Shown piece by piece: positions 30,476-40,694 of a stretch of 64,000 nucleotides of DNA. The stretch comes from Amorphophallus konjac. Taxonomy: Eukaryota > Streptophyta > Magnoliopsida > Alismatales > Araceae. Made by a program: the position numbers and the translations under genes. The notes beneath the pieces are model-generated. The model worked only from the letters and a program-made list of their open reading frames with translations. It did not search any database and was not told where the DNA came from. Each line of letters begins with the position of its first letter. Position 1 is the first letter of the stretch. Location: the NCBI GenBank assembly GCA_022559845.1, contig CM040125.1, forward strand, positions 327,305,829 through 327,369,828, written 5' to 3'.

Positions 30476-33259
30476 ATGAGGACCAGTATACATCCGAAGT
30501 GTTATCGGCCAGTAGCTCAGGGATGGCTCCTTGTCCCGGCGTGCTGCCTCCCGAACTAACCAGCACACGTCCTCGATCTTCTGGCAACGGTCGGTAAGGG
30601 CAGCCAGGTCCGCATGCTTCTTGGACGCATGGTGGCAGAAGAGGTTAAAGTGGTCCATACCCCACCCGTCGGCGTAATAATATGAGATCTGCAAACGCTT
30701 GCCCAGGATGGCAGCCGTCTGATCATCGATCTTCAGCCCATTTATCCGGAAAAGGATGTATAACCATGTGGTGTCCTTATAATTTTCGGGCTTCCTCTCC
30801 TCCCGCCTCATGAATGTGCAGTATGGGCAGATTGGGTCCCTCTCCAGACGCCAGCTCTTTGCGGGGGTGCCTTCTTCTTCCATGGGGAGCGGTTAATTGA
30901 CAAGCTCCAGATGGTCACCCCCGATCCGATAGAGGTGCCTTAGGGTCTACTTGAAATCATCTTTTGCCACTGGAGGTAGTTTGGCCTGCGGTGCTGGCTT
31001 TGCTTCTCGAGCCTCCCGGCGGGCGGACAGATATGTCGCCACCTCCTTATCCTTCTTATTCTTGAGCCAGAGGAGGTGCTCCGGATCAATGTCAAGCACC
31101 GGCACTGGCTGCCTGCTCAGAAACCTCCTCTCTGCCCCGTCCCAGCAATCGGTCTTGCATAACCGATAGAAGGCCGTCCGGGCGTTCCACCATTTTACAT
31201 ATTCCGAGGTCACCCGGGGAATACGGCCAGGGGCTAGCACCCTAAAAGTTACGGAATCCACCCGATGGAAGAAGTCCCACCAGGTTCTGACATGCTCGGC
31301 GGTCAAACTCCCTCGAAGGCTTCGCGTAGGCCGGCCGAACTGTGCACTGTAAACAGGGATATGCTGATCATATCCGAAGTGTCGACCGAAGCGGAAGGGA
31401 TAATTCGGCTCCAACAATAAAGTATCCCCCTTCCTGAAAGCCAGCACGCTTGGGCGGATTGATAGGGCCCAGTCACGGAGCTCCGGTTCCAGTAGCGAGC
31501 GGACGACGGTCTGCTGGCTGATCGGATGAATATACTTCTCCACCTGGTCATCCTTGCATTCCCTCTTATTGTTCACCAGGGGACTTGAATGGGCAGCCAG
31601 CGTCCAGAAGTGAATAGTGCCGGCCGCGGCCCATGGGACTGTCATCAACCGGCCCCGAATATCATACAGCCGCTGGAAGGTAGAGCCCGGCTCCACGCTT
31701 GCAAACTCCAGCATCCGCGGTACCAGCCCCTAGTCTTGAAGAGTGCGTGGGGCGAACTCCGGGAACAGCAAGCAAACCCACGCATTGAAGAAATGCAGTG
31801 GACACACGTACCGGGCCTGCCTCGGGAATTGATGGGTGTTGATGTCCCCCAGCGCCTTGTATATCAGGCAAAGAGCAGCCGGGCACAAGGACAGCTTGAT
31901 CCCCCACTCCATTTGACACGCCGGGTAGATTGCATCCGGCCGAATAACTGTCTCGTCCCCGTATGGCATGGCAAATGAGCACAGCCAGTACGTCAGGTAT
32001 GGGGTGTAGTGTGTTAGCGGGTCGACCCCCATCAGATTGGGGCTGCTTTGGCTCCCCTCGGAGGGGATCTTCACATTAGTCTTGGGCTTGGCATGCTTCT
32101 TTCGGACCACGGCGGTGCCAATACATGGAAAGTCTTCATATTGCTTCAGCCCGTCATAAAAATATTGCAGCCACAGGGTCATGCATACCCTCTTCCTATC
32201 TCCGCGGGGAGGCTGCTTCCCGCCGTGTGCCAGTTGATACAATTCCCGGTACGCCTTCATCAAGTACCGGTATGAATATCCAAGAGAGTAATAGCTGTCC
32301 CCGTTGGTTTCATCTTTGATTAGGTCGGGGAGGCAGACCTCTTCATAAGGCTCCCCGTCAATGGGTAAGTCGCTCAACTGACTGAGGCTCCACAAATCCA
32401 GTGAAGTCTCGCCCTCTGCCGTGTAGAAGGTGTTGGTCTCTCCACTGAAGACTTCTATCATACCGCAACAGAGGCCTTTGGAGATCGGGTAGCTGTAGCG
32501 GGAGGCGTAGACACTGTGATAGATGCCAGCCCAGATCAAGATCAGAGGGTAGTTGAACAGTACATATTCTATGAACTCCACCGCTCCTTCCCGGAAAGTG
32601 TGCGCATCTTGAAGCTTTAGATCTCCAAACCAACCCAAAACCAGCTCGTGTTTGAAGCGGATGGCCTGGCAATCCAGCAGAAATGGCTCTTCTCTGTACC
32701 CCCACTTTAGCAGGGCCAAGAACAAACCAAAGCGGGGTTGCTCGCCCTGGACCCGCCCATCAGCCATGTCTCACTTCGCCGGGGTAAATTGAGGTGCTCG
32801 CACCAACTTGTCCTCGGTCAGCAGCATGACCTTGAGCCCTAATACAGGCTTTCATTCCCGGGCTTCTCCCACCAAGTGCATCAGGATGCTTCTAGGGACG
32901 CTGTACAACAAGCTGTCCTGGGTCCGTAGAATCGCGTGGTCAACATCCCTCACGACCGGGAGTGCTCGCTGCTCCCGAGAGCGAAGGTGCTTCAGAAAGC
33001 GGACGAGGTGCTTGTCCTTTGGGAAGTCTTTCCGATACTCGCCATTCCGATCGAAAGTGAAGCAGTTCTCGACCTGGGAAAGCTAGTGGAAGTCCATCAT
33101 CTCAGTGTTAGAACCCGATGATACAGCCAATGCCGCTATTTCTGCATGCTCTCGGTCCAAATCTCCCATGTTGAGCCACGTGACGGCTGGCACCAGAGGC
33201 GGGGGAACAAGTTCAGCACTGACAGTAGCGGGAACAGAAGAACCGCTTGGGGCAGCCAT
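30476..33259 (-). pseudogene. Antisense gene exon 1, PMD-like
   Basis: One frame, ATG at 33259. Domains: variable N-terminus; conserved HLRSREQRALPVVRDVDHAI region (near 32930-33000); GYREEPFLLDCQAIRFKHEL (near 32690); the PMD-like block ETNTF...GE...LPIDGEPYEE (about 32350-32440); DPLTHYTPYLTYWLCSFAMP (near 31980-32030); then a Trp/Arg-rich region to 30947 and a Cys-containing end. Premature stops: TAG near 33083, 31730 and 30947, TGA near 32848 and 32770, TAA near 30893. The sequence just upstream of the ATG reads CACCTTGCAG, a 3' splice site, implying a leader intron. Confidence 0.7.
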
Positions 33260-33519
33260 TTACCTGCAAGGTGCAACAAACGCAAGATTAGAACAAGCCA
33301 CAGGCAAAAAGAAATAAAAATTGTAAGGGGACTCTATTGCAAGTGAAATGAACAAGACGCCGCTAATTTCTGATGAAATTTCGGCAGAGTTTCCCCTAGG
33401 CCAAAGGCGTAAGGGGAAAATATGGGTGCACATCCACAAAGAGTGACGGCCCCAACAAAGTCACGGTGGGCCTCGAGGGACAACACTGGAAGTCCTTCGA
33501 TTGAAGAAGTCTTCCTTCC

Positions 33520-34060
33520 CCCTTCGTCGGTACGCCCCAAGGCAGCCCTTCGCCGGCACGTCCCTGCGGTCTTCCCCGGCACACCCTAGAATGCCTTCCC
33601 CGGTACACCCCCCCTGGGTGCCTCCGCCGGCACGCCCCCTGGCTCCTTCGCAGGCACACTCGCGGAGACCTCTACCCGGCACACTCCTACAGCCATCTCT
33701 GGTGCGCTCGGTATTTGCCCACCGGCACGCTCTGTGAAATCCCTTCCCTGATACAGTCTTGGCGTCACTGGCCCAGCACACCCTCGGTGGCCTTTGCCTG
33801 GCACACCACCGAGTGCCTTCCCCGGCACGCTCCCGTGGCCCTTCGCCGGCACACTGCCTAAGCCCTCTACCCGGTGTACCCATCACCGCTCCTACCCGAC
33901 ACGCCCTGTATAACTCTTCTTCGACACGGCCTAGCAGCGCTGGCCCGGCACGCCCCAGGCCCATGCTTCCCGGCACGCCCGGACGCCCCTTCCCCGGCGC
34001 GCTCGGCCTCTCTAGCAACGGCACGCCCGACGACCCCATCTCCGGCACGCCCGGCGCTCC
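33520..34060. repeat. CGGCACGC motif cluster before the 3' LTR
   Basis: Same type of degenerate motifs as in the LTR (CCCCGGCACGC, CCGGCACACC), about 20 of them, ending in GCGCTCCATAGAGAGAAGGAG, which also occurs in the LTR leader near 788. It therefore looks like LTR-derived sequence duplicated into the internal region. It would form the leader of the antisense transcript. Confidence 0.65.
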
Positions 34061-34400
34061 ATAGAGAGAAGGAGAGAGAGAAGAAGAGGAAGATAAGAGG
34101 AAGAGAATGAGGAGAGGAAGAAGAAGAGAGAGGGAGGAGAAGGGAGACGGGGAGCCTAGGGATCCGCCGTCCCCCGAGAGCGAAGAGAGGGAGGAAGAAG
34201 AATGGGAAGAGAAGAATAGGAAGGGGAAGAGATGAGGAGAGGGAGTGCGCTCTACGACGGCCTCCTCACCCCGTCAACAAAGATGGCGCCAGCGACGAGT
34301 GGAAGAAGGGACGGCGGCGGCGGTGCTCGGTCGCAGGCGACGGAGAAGAAGAATAAAGGGAGAGAGAGAGAGGGAAAGCGCCGTTTGAAATAAGGGGGGG
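34060..34400. repeat. GA-rich region, CT-rich on the antisense strand
   Basis: AGAGAGAAGGAG-type sequence with some mixed sequence at 34240-34350. On the - strand this is a CT-rich stretch directly downstream of the antisense TATA box, like many plant 5' UTRs. Confidence 0.65.
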
Positions 34401-34428
34401 GGATGGTTCGAACCGAACCGCCCCACTC

Positions 34429-34436
34429 TATTTATA
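34429..34436 (-). promoter_or_regulatory. TATA box for antisense transcription
   Basis: TATAAATA within CCCCTATAAATAGAGTGG on the - strand, a textbook plant TATA box, about 1.17 kb upstream of the antisense ATG at 33259 and followed by CT-rich leader sequence. It points away from the 3' LTR. Confidence 0.68.
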
Positions 34437-34487
34437 GGGGCCACGGTGCGTTAAAAAAAGAGAAGAAAAAAAGGGGGAGATATATAG

Positions 34488-34490
<3 letters not shown>

Positions 34491-34573
<83 letters not shown>
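34491..34573. repeat. (CA)35 microsatellite followed by (TA)n
   Basis: An uninterrupted CA run from 34491 to 34560, then TATATATATATA. Long and perfect for such an old element, so recent expansion is likely. A/G-rich low complexity follows to about 34750. Confidence 0.95.
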
Positions 34574-34574
<1 letters not shown>

Positions 34575-34888
34575 CATACATATTAAGAAAAAGAGAAAAA
34601 AGGGAAAGAAAAAAGAAAAAAAGAAAGGAAAAAAAGGAGAAAAAAAGAAAAAAAGAAGAAGAAGAAAAAAGGGAAAGAGAAAAAAAGAGAAGAAAAAAAA
34701 AGAAGAAGAAAGAAGAGAAAAAAAAGAGAGAGAGAGCAAGAGAGAAATAATAAAGTGTGCACGTGAACGTTCCGTCCGCACACTCCTATGTGCCGACGGG
34801 CATCCGCATGGGCTTACGCAAGCACAATCCCGACTAATCAACACACCCACGGGCGCCACCCGGCTCGTCCTTCGCCCGCGCCACCTGT

Positions 34889-34902
34889 GGGTGGGGGGCA
34901 TT
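34889..34902 (+). other. Polypurine tract of the Tat element
   Basis: GGGTGGGGGGCATT directly before the LTR start TGTGGACG at 34903. It marks the internal/3' LTR boundary. Confidence 0.8.
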
Positions 34903-36338
34903 TGTGGACGTATAAAATTACATGTCCATATGTCCCGACCAGTCCAACATCAACAACAACTTCAGCTGAAGAAACTGTGGAGAAGATGGGACACCCAAAC
35001 CCTCCGAACAAACACACACTACCGTGAAGCCGTCTCCGGAGTCACGACAGCAAAGAGAAATCAACTACCTGGAAGCTCACAACTCGTGAGCCCCGAAGAG
35101 AACTAAGTGGACCGTTGATCAGGATCAAAACGAGCTCAAGACTACCTCAACGGCACAATCCTACTGCCTTCAGCGGCACACACCCGTGCCACTTCAGCGG
35201 CACGCTTTAGTGCCCCTTCAACGGCATGCTTGCTAGCATGCCCCGCTCAGAGGCACGCCTCATGGCGCCCAGCGGCACACCCGCCCAGCGACACGCCCGG
35301 TCACTCAGCGGCATGCCCCGCTCAGCGGCATGCTTCCCTGGCCAGGCCCCTCAGCGGCACGCTCCCACGCCCGCTCTGCGGCACACTCCCCTGGCGCTCC
35401 AGCGGCATGCCTGCGAGCTTCTTCAGCGGCACACCATCGCAGCCCTTCAACGGCATGTGTTGGCAGCCTCCCAGCGGCACGCTTACTATGTCTTCCAACG
35501 GCACGCTGTTACAGCTCCTCAGTGGCACGCCCTGAACCACGCCATCCGGCACATCCGGCAGACAAGATCTTGTGCCCACGCCCTACAGATCCTTGGCGTG
35601 CAATGGGCTCGCTGAGGTGTCATCCAGGGAGGAAGACACACTGCCTACCTCCTACCACCGAGGAAAGGGAAGTCAAATCCCCATTAAGGCCGGTCACTTC
35701 CCGCCTCTTCCGTTAGTGCTCGAATGCTCCCGCCTGTGGGAGTATAAAAAGCCTTCCTCTCCGGTGAACAACACACACAGAGACCACAGAAGATAGGGAC
35801 AGAAGCACTCCATAGAGAGAAGGAGAAGGAGAAGAAAAGGAAGAGAAGAAGAAGAAGAAGAGAGGAAGAGGGAGGCCCTCCGGTGATCACTGACGAGCGA
35901 TAGAGAGTAAGAGAAGAGAGAGAGAAGGAGAGTGAGGGCTTGCTGTGGTGTAGGGGAGGGGGGAAGAGCGGGGAGCCGTCGCCCCTGCTTGACCCTAACT
36001 CCCCCATTTCCTCTCCTCCGAGCCTTCTTCTTCTTTCCACTGTTGTATCTTCTACCCCGGTGTTTTGAAGTATACATGGCCGGTTATGGCCTTTTCTCTT
36101 TGTGAATGGAAATTTCCCCCTTCTTGGATTTCTTGCTACCGTGTTTGATTTATGTCCCGATGTGTGCGTTTGAACCTTTCTTCGTCTTCCTTCCGATGGT
36201 TTGATCCCCAGTGCGGGTCTTCTTCCCCTTTGTCATGGCCCTTTTCATGGGATCCTTGGCCTTCACCCTCGTCCATTTGCCCGAAGGGAGAGGCCCCTTC
36301 TCTCCTTTTGAACACCTAAACATCCACACCATCATTGG
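34903..36338 (+). repeat. Tat 3' LTR, segment 1
   Basis: Starts TGTGGACGTATAAAA and matches 1-1313 of the 5' LTR from 35081 on. TATA box TATAAAAA at 35743-35750 and GA-rich leader at 35815-35940. Interrupted after ATTGG (36334-36338) by element D. Confidence 0.9.
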
Positions 36339-38397
36339 TGATGGGAATCGACGCCGAGCATGTACATTTACTTTTGCATTTATGTCCTTTTAGTTTGTGT
36401 TATATCCTTGGGAAAGTATATGCGCAATTGTACGGCTTTATAAGCCAATGCGTCATTCCCATGGATTGTATGGGTTTTTATGCAATTATACAGTAGGACC
36501 AGCAAGGGGGCCCTCAGCCCTTTCCCATTGGTCCATGTCACCTTTGTGGGGCTGGTCAACCATCCTAGGTGGCCATCTAGAAGGGTTGAATGTCAAATGT
36601 CACATGGGTAGACAAAGTGAGTAAAAAGTCTAAGGTAGGCTACCTACCATGTCAAGCTTGTCTCCCACTTGGGTTATTTTATTTTTTTTATGTGTGTTGG
36701 TCACATTTAATCTAGGCCATTCATTCCCCATCCCTAGATCTAATGGTAGAGATTGGATTAGATTGGAGGCATATAAATACTTATATTTTCCATTTGAATA
36801 TTAATGAAAGTGAAAAAATCATTGTGCAAGAGCCCCTCTCTTGGAGAATTTTGACCTCTCCTCTCTCTCCCCCTGGTTTCTTCATCCCCAACCCCCATTC
36901 TAGAGTGATATCTCCTTCCCCCCACCTCCGGTGATCATCGGTGCCGCCGCCGCCGCCGTTCGTGCCGCCATCACGCCGCCGCGGAGTCGCCTTCGGTGTT
37001 CTGTCCATCCTGGATAGAGGCTTCTTGTCTGAATATATGCTCTCCTCCACGTGAAGATCTCAAGCTAAAATTTTTATGGTGTGTTCTTCCCTTGTATCCC
37101 AAGCTCCATCTAAATTTTCACGCCTAAATTCCATCGTTTAGTATTTTCCCATTTTCATGCATCTTTCATTCCTAGTTCTGTTTTGTCTCTGTCTACAGTG
37201 ACAGCAGCCCTGTGTTTCCCACCTCCGGCCACCTTTTTGATTTGTTAAACCCCTCCCAATTTTACTGGGAGTTATGTCCATCACCCCCTACCTCCACAAA
37301 GTTTATTAATTTTTTATCAGCCTTCTATCTATTTTTAGAAATTCATGTTCTTCCTCAGCTACAGTGTTGTCAGCTAGATTCCAGATCCGACCCACTGCTA
37401 GTGCAAAAATCATATAAATTCGTATCCTTCTCCAAATCCAGATCCAAAAATAGTCCTGGTTTTGTAGCTTGATTTCCCAAAACATTTCTGAAGACCACAA
37501 CCCCAGATTCGGACGTATACCTTGCGGTCAAAGGTAATCCACAGGAAAGTTCTCTGCTGACCTAAGATTTTAGGAACTGTACAACAGGAACTTGGAAATT
37601 CCATAAGTCCAGATCCATGCAGATCTAGGCCAGATCTCTAGGCCTAGCTTGAAGGATTTGAAGTTAGCTTTCCAACGGCGCCAGTCTCGTGTCGATCCGA
37701 CATCGGGGCTGATCGCAGCGCCCGTTCTCGCCGAGACGCGCGCTGAAAACCAGAAGTTACAGCCCGTGGCCGGTTATTCTGACCGGTGCCGATCGGAGCC
37801 GCCCGGCCTCCGGCCGGCGAACCAGCGCGCCCCCACTCCAGGGAGCGCCCTTTCAGGCATCCTCCACTACAGCGGTGCCACCGGGTCCCACATGGCCCCT
37901 CCGGACAGCACGTGGGCCCCACCGTCACGTGTTAGGGTGTTGCCGAATCAACGCGAGAAGCCGCCCGTCAACCCGAATTCGGTCCTCCCGGGGCCAGTTG
38001 TGTAGCCCTTTACCTCCCTGCGTGGAGTGGGCAATATTTCATTGCTGTCATCATTGTGTAATATTTATCCCGGGAGTACGAGTTTCGGCCGGGTCCGTCT
38101 TCCCCACACCGAGCGCGTGGAGGTATCGCATTCGCTCCCTTACTTGGTATTTTGCTTAATTTCATATATGCTTGTTTATGACGCTGCTAGAGAGCATGTG
38201 TAGGGATATCTAGCTCGCTTTATCTATTCATTACCGCTGCTGCGAGAGAGTGCGACACCGTCCCGTGACCCGATCTGGGCACACGAGAGAGCCGATCACC
38301 CTAGCTCATTGCCGGTTTCTTAACCGCGCACGTCCGACGCTTCCCTCGTTAAGGGACAGTCACGAGCTTGTCGTGTCCGTGGTCTCGTCTCGCATCA
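36339..38397 (+). repeat. 5' LTR of element D
   Basis: 2059 bp, TGATGGGAATCGACG...CCGCATCA. TATA box TATAAATA at 36772-36779. The body aligns in places with the LTR of elements A/B (for example CTACCATGTCAAGCTTG in U3 and the CAGATCTGCAGGGAACTTGTC-type segment in R/U5 of relatives), but the first bases differ. Confidence 0.9.
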
Positions 38398-38400
38398 ATT

Positions 38401-38412
38401 TGGTATCAGAGC
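38401..38412 (+). other. Element D primer-binding site (tRNA-iMet)
   Basis: TGGTATCAGAGC, 3 nt after the LTR end at 38397. Confidence 0.92.
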
Positions 38413-38627
38413 AAGGTTGAGTCTAGGGTGTCAAAAAAAAGTGTCTTTTTGCATTTGCATCCCTTTACTCGGTATATCAAAAGGTGTTGTCCGAACATTA
38501 GGCTACGCCTATCGGGAAGGCCGCACACTTGCGCGAGTGATCTTTGGATCAGTTATCTCCGCCACGTACCGAGTCTTGGTCGTCATGTCTAGGGTTGTAG
38601 TCCATTGTCTAGTTAGTTTATCTACTA

Positions 38628-40247
38628 GTGTCGACATGTCCACCCACTAGTCCCCAATCACCCATGGACTCCCAAACGCCCGGATGGTGGCGATACTATC
38701 TCAAATGGAAGGACCACCCGAACCACCCCACGAGGCCCGAAACCCGGGACTTCTACGGGTCTGATGACCTGAGTGTCTACCTAGAATGGGAAGCCATTAT
38801 GGATGATTACTTCGAGGTGTACATTATGTATGGGCCCATGCAAGTCGATGTTGCCAAAAGGTGACTTTTTGGTGAAGCCGCCGCAACTTGGAGGAACATC
38901 AAATATTGGAGGGAGGATAGGAATCTAAGGCCCATCGAGTCATGGTGGGAAATGAAGAGAGCGCTTAGGAGGGCCTACTTACCCCGCCCACCTACCTCCA
39001 ACCACGGAGGTCATACCACTCACCCACCCCACCAACTCACCCACAACCAAGTGGGCCACACCACTACCCAATCCCACCCCTTCACCGCCGTCCAAGCCCA
39101 ACAAAGCGACCCCAATCTAGTGGCCCGCCCAAGCACCTCCAACCAACCTCCCCTTGGCACCCCCATCCCAACCCACTCAAGTACCTCCAACCGAGTGGAA
39201 GCCCCGCTTATAGCCGAGCCTAGGACCACACCTAGGTCGAGGGACGAGGTGCGAGTCCACCCCAAGGTTCCTACTCCAACCCGCTCCTTTGAGGAATGCA
39301 AGAAAATGATTTTGGATTTGTTGGAAAAGATAAGTGCTTCTTCACCTCTTGTAGGTGCTCCATCACCACCCACTCCTTCCGAGCTCTATTCGAAACCTTC
39401 TTGTTTAGAGCTACCAAAGCCCGAGCCACCCGTGTTTCTTACGGGAACACTTTACATAGCCGAGCCACTTCTTAGTTGGCTCAAGGATGGCTTGGTCCCA
39501 CATCCCTTCCCGTCCATGGACCCCACCTTACCTTTAGTGCCAGTCAACTCATTCCATACCACCTTTCGATCTAGTCACCATGTTGACACATTGGACGATC
39601 TTGTCATGGGATTGGATTCACAATGGGAGTTGACGCATCTTTTGGCGCGAGACTTTGACCAACCCGCTAGTCTTAGCTTCACCCATTCGGCCTTAGGGTA
39701 CATTACCTCCGAGTGCACCGTGGGTTATGTCACCACGGAGGTCCTCTTACTCCTCCCCTTACCGGACGAGCCCGAATTCATACCCTTTTGTCCGAAGGAG
39801 GAATCATACTTTTTGCCTATGATCCCCGTCCCACCCGTCACAATTCAAGAAGGTGGCTATCCACACCTTCAAAACTTCTACACGTGGGACCGTGACTTGT
39901 GAGAACCCACCATAAGGGGTCATACCTTCTTTGATCCCTTTGACCCACTCCCTAGTGGATCCTTAGACCCTCCACATTCATTTCACTTCTTCGAGGGAGT
40001 CCGCTACCACACCCCTTCCCCACGGGTCGGGTCGTCTATGCCCACCAAGCCCGTACCCTTACAAGATACACCATCATCTAGGGGAGATACTCTTGGCCCT
40101 CCCACATCCACATCCCATATGCATGCATGGCCCACCTTAAGAGGTCTAGGATTTTCGCATGATGTCAACCACCGGTTACGTCAGATGCATGCATGGCACA
40201 CATTCGGGTGTCCTGGTCCGCCGTCACCCATGTACGGGTCGGACTAA
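38628..40247 (+). pseudogene. Element D Gag-fragment fusion protein
   Basis: A single frame of 540 codons with TGA at 38862 and 39900, both in contexts where CGA (Arg) fits. The first about 115 codons match the chromovirus Gag capsid start (YGSDDLSVYLEWEAIMDDYF; then ATWRNIKYW and RRAYLP). Just after the point where relatives read YLPPTYRQ the protein becomes unrelated: a Pro/Thr/His-rich linker, then about 300 residues with EPPVFLTGTLYIAEPLLSWL, VDTLDDLVMGLDSQWELTH and PDEPEFIPFCPKEESYF. I do not recognise this part. That it stays in frame over 430 codons suggests a recently intact protein. Confidence 0.7.
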
Positions 40248-40694
40248 CATTAGGTATGTCTAGGGTCATATATGAGTCGGTATTGTCTCTTCTTTGTGTG
40301 TTTTGTTTGCATAGTTTGTGTGTCGTTTATTTGTATGCATGTGTCTTGTGCAAGCTCGTTGTCGTTCTCTTATGAGTAAGAGGCGAGTGGACTCATTCGA
40401 TGAGTATGAGATCGGTTCTATATCTACACCCAGATCTAGTCACCTACAGGGACTCAACGGTGATTCCTAGTGAGTCTTCGAGCCGCCACCTCCCCCTTTG
40501 AGAGTGCCCCACCCGGAGTGTCCACCACTAGCCCATGGCAGCTTGCGCATATCGAGTATATATGGAATGAGCAGGTGACGATCACTTGGAGTGGAGCGTA
40601 CCCGCGTTACTTGGCACGGTGACGGATCCGTCGGAGTACTCGAGCATCCATACCCCTACTCGACGGGGTCGAGTTCCTCCCACCCGGGGAGATT
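40248..40694 (+). pseudogene. Element D remnant of pol 3' end with chromodomain tail and PPT
   Basis: Contains the segment preceding the chromodomain (counterpart of YRDPAVIPSE in B), then IWNEQVTITWSGAYPRYLAR, the start of the chromodomain, and the PPT CCCACCCGGGGAGATT at its end. The same remnant is found in element C. Stops and frameshifts are present, so it may be kept for the PPT rather than for protein. Confidence 0.7.

Larger units (their letters stand above)
27459..33259 (-). pseudogene. Antisense multi-exon gene inside the Tat element (plant mobile domain-like)
   Basis: Reads against the Tat transcript. The first exon runs in one frame from ATG 33259 to about 30475 (about 927 codons) with internal stops, then shorter exons lead to a C-terminal coiled coil ending at 27459. 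The segment with ETNTFYTAEGE and LPIDGEPYEE resembles the plant mobile domain (PMD, aminotransferase-like) family. Internal stops are again mostly TAG where CAG would fit. Tat elements are known to carry antisense ORFs downstream of pol; this copy looks complete in layout (TATA, leader, exons) but decayed. Exon borders after exon 1 are only partly resolved. Confidence 0.75.

Noticed and set aside
34403..34901. Lys/Glu-rich and Val/Cys-rich frames over the CA repeat
   Set aside because: Microsatellite and GA-tract translation artefacts.
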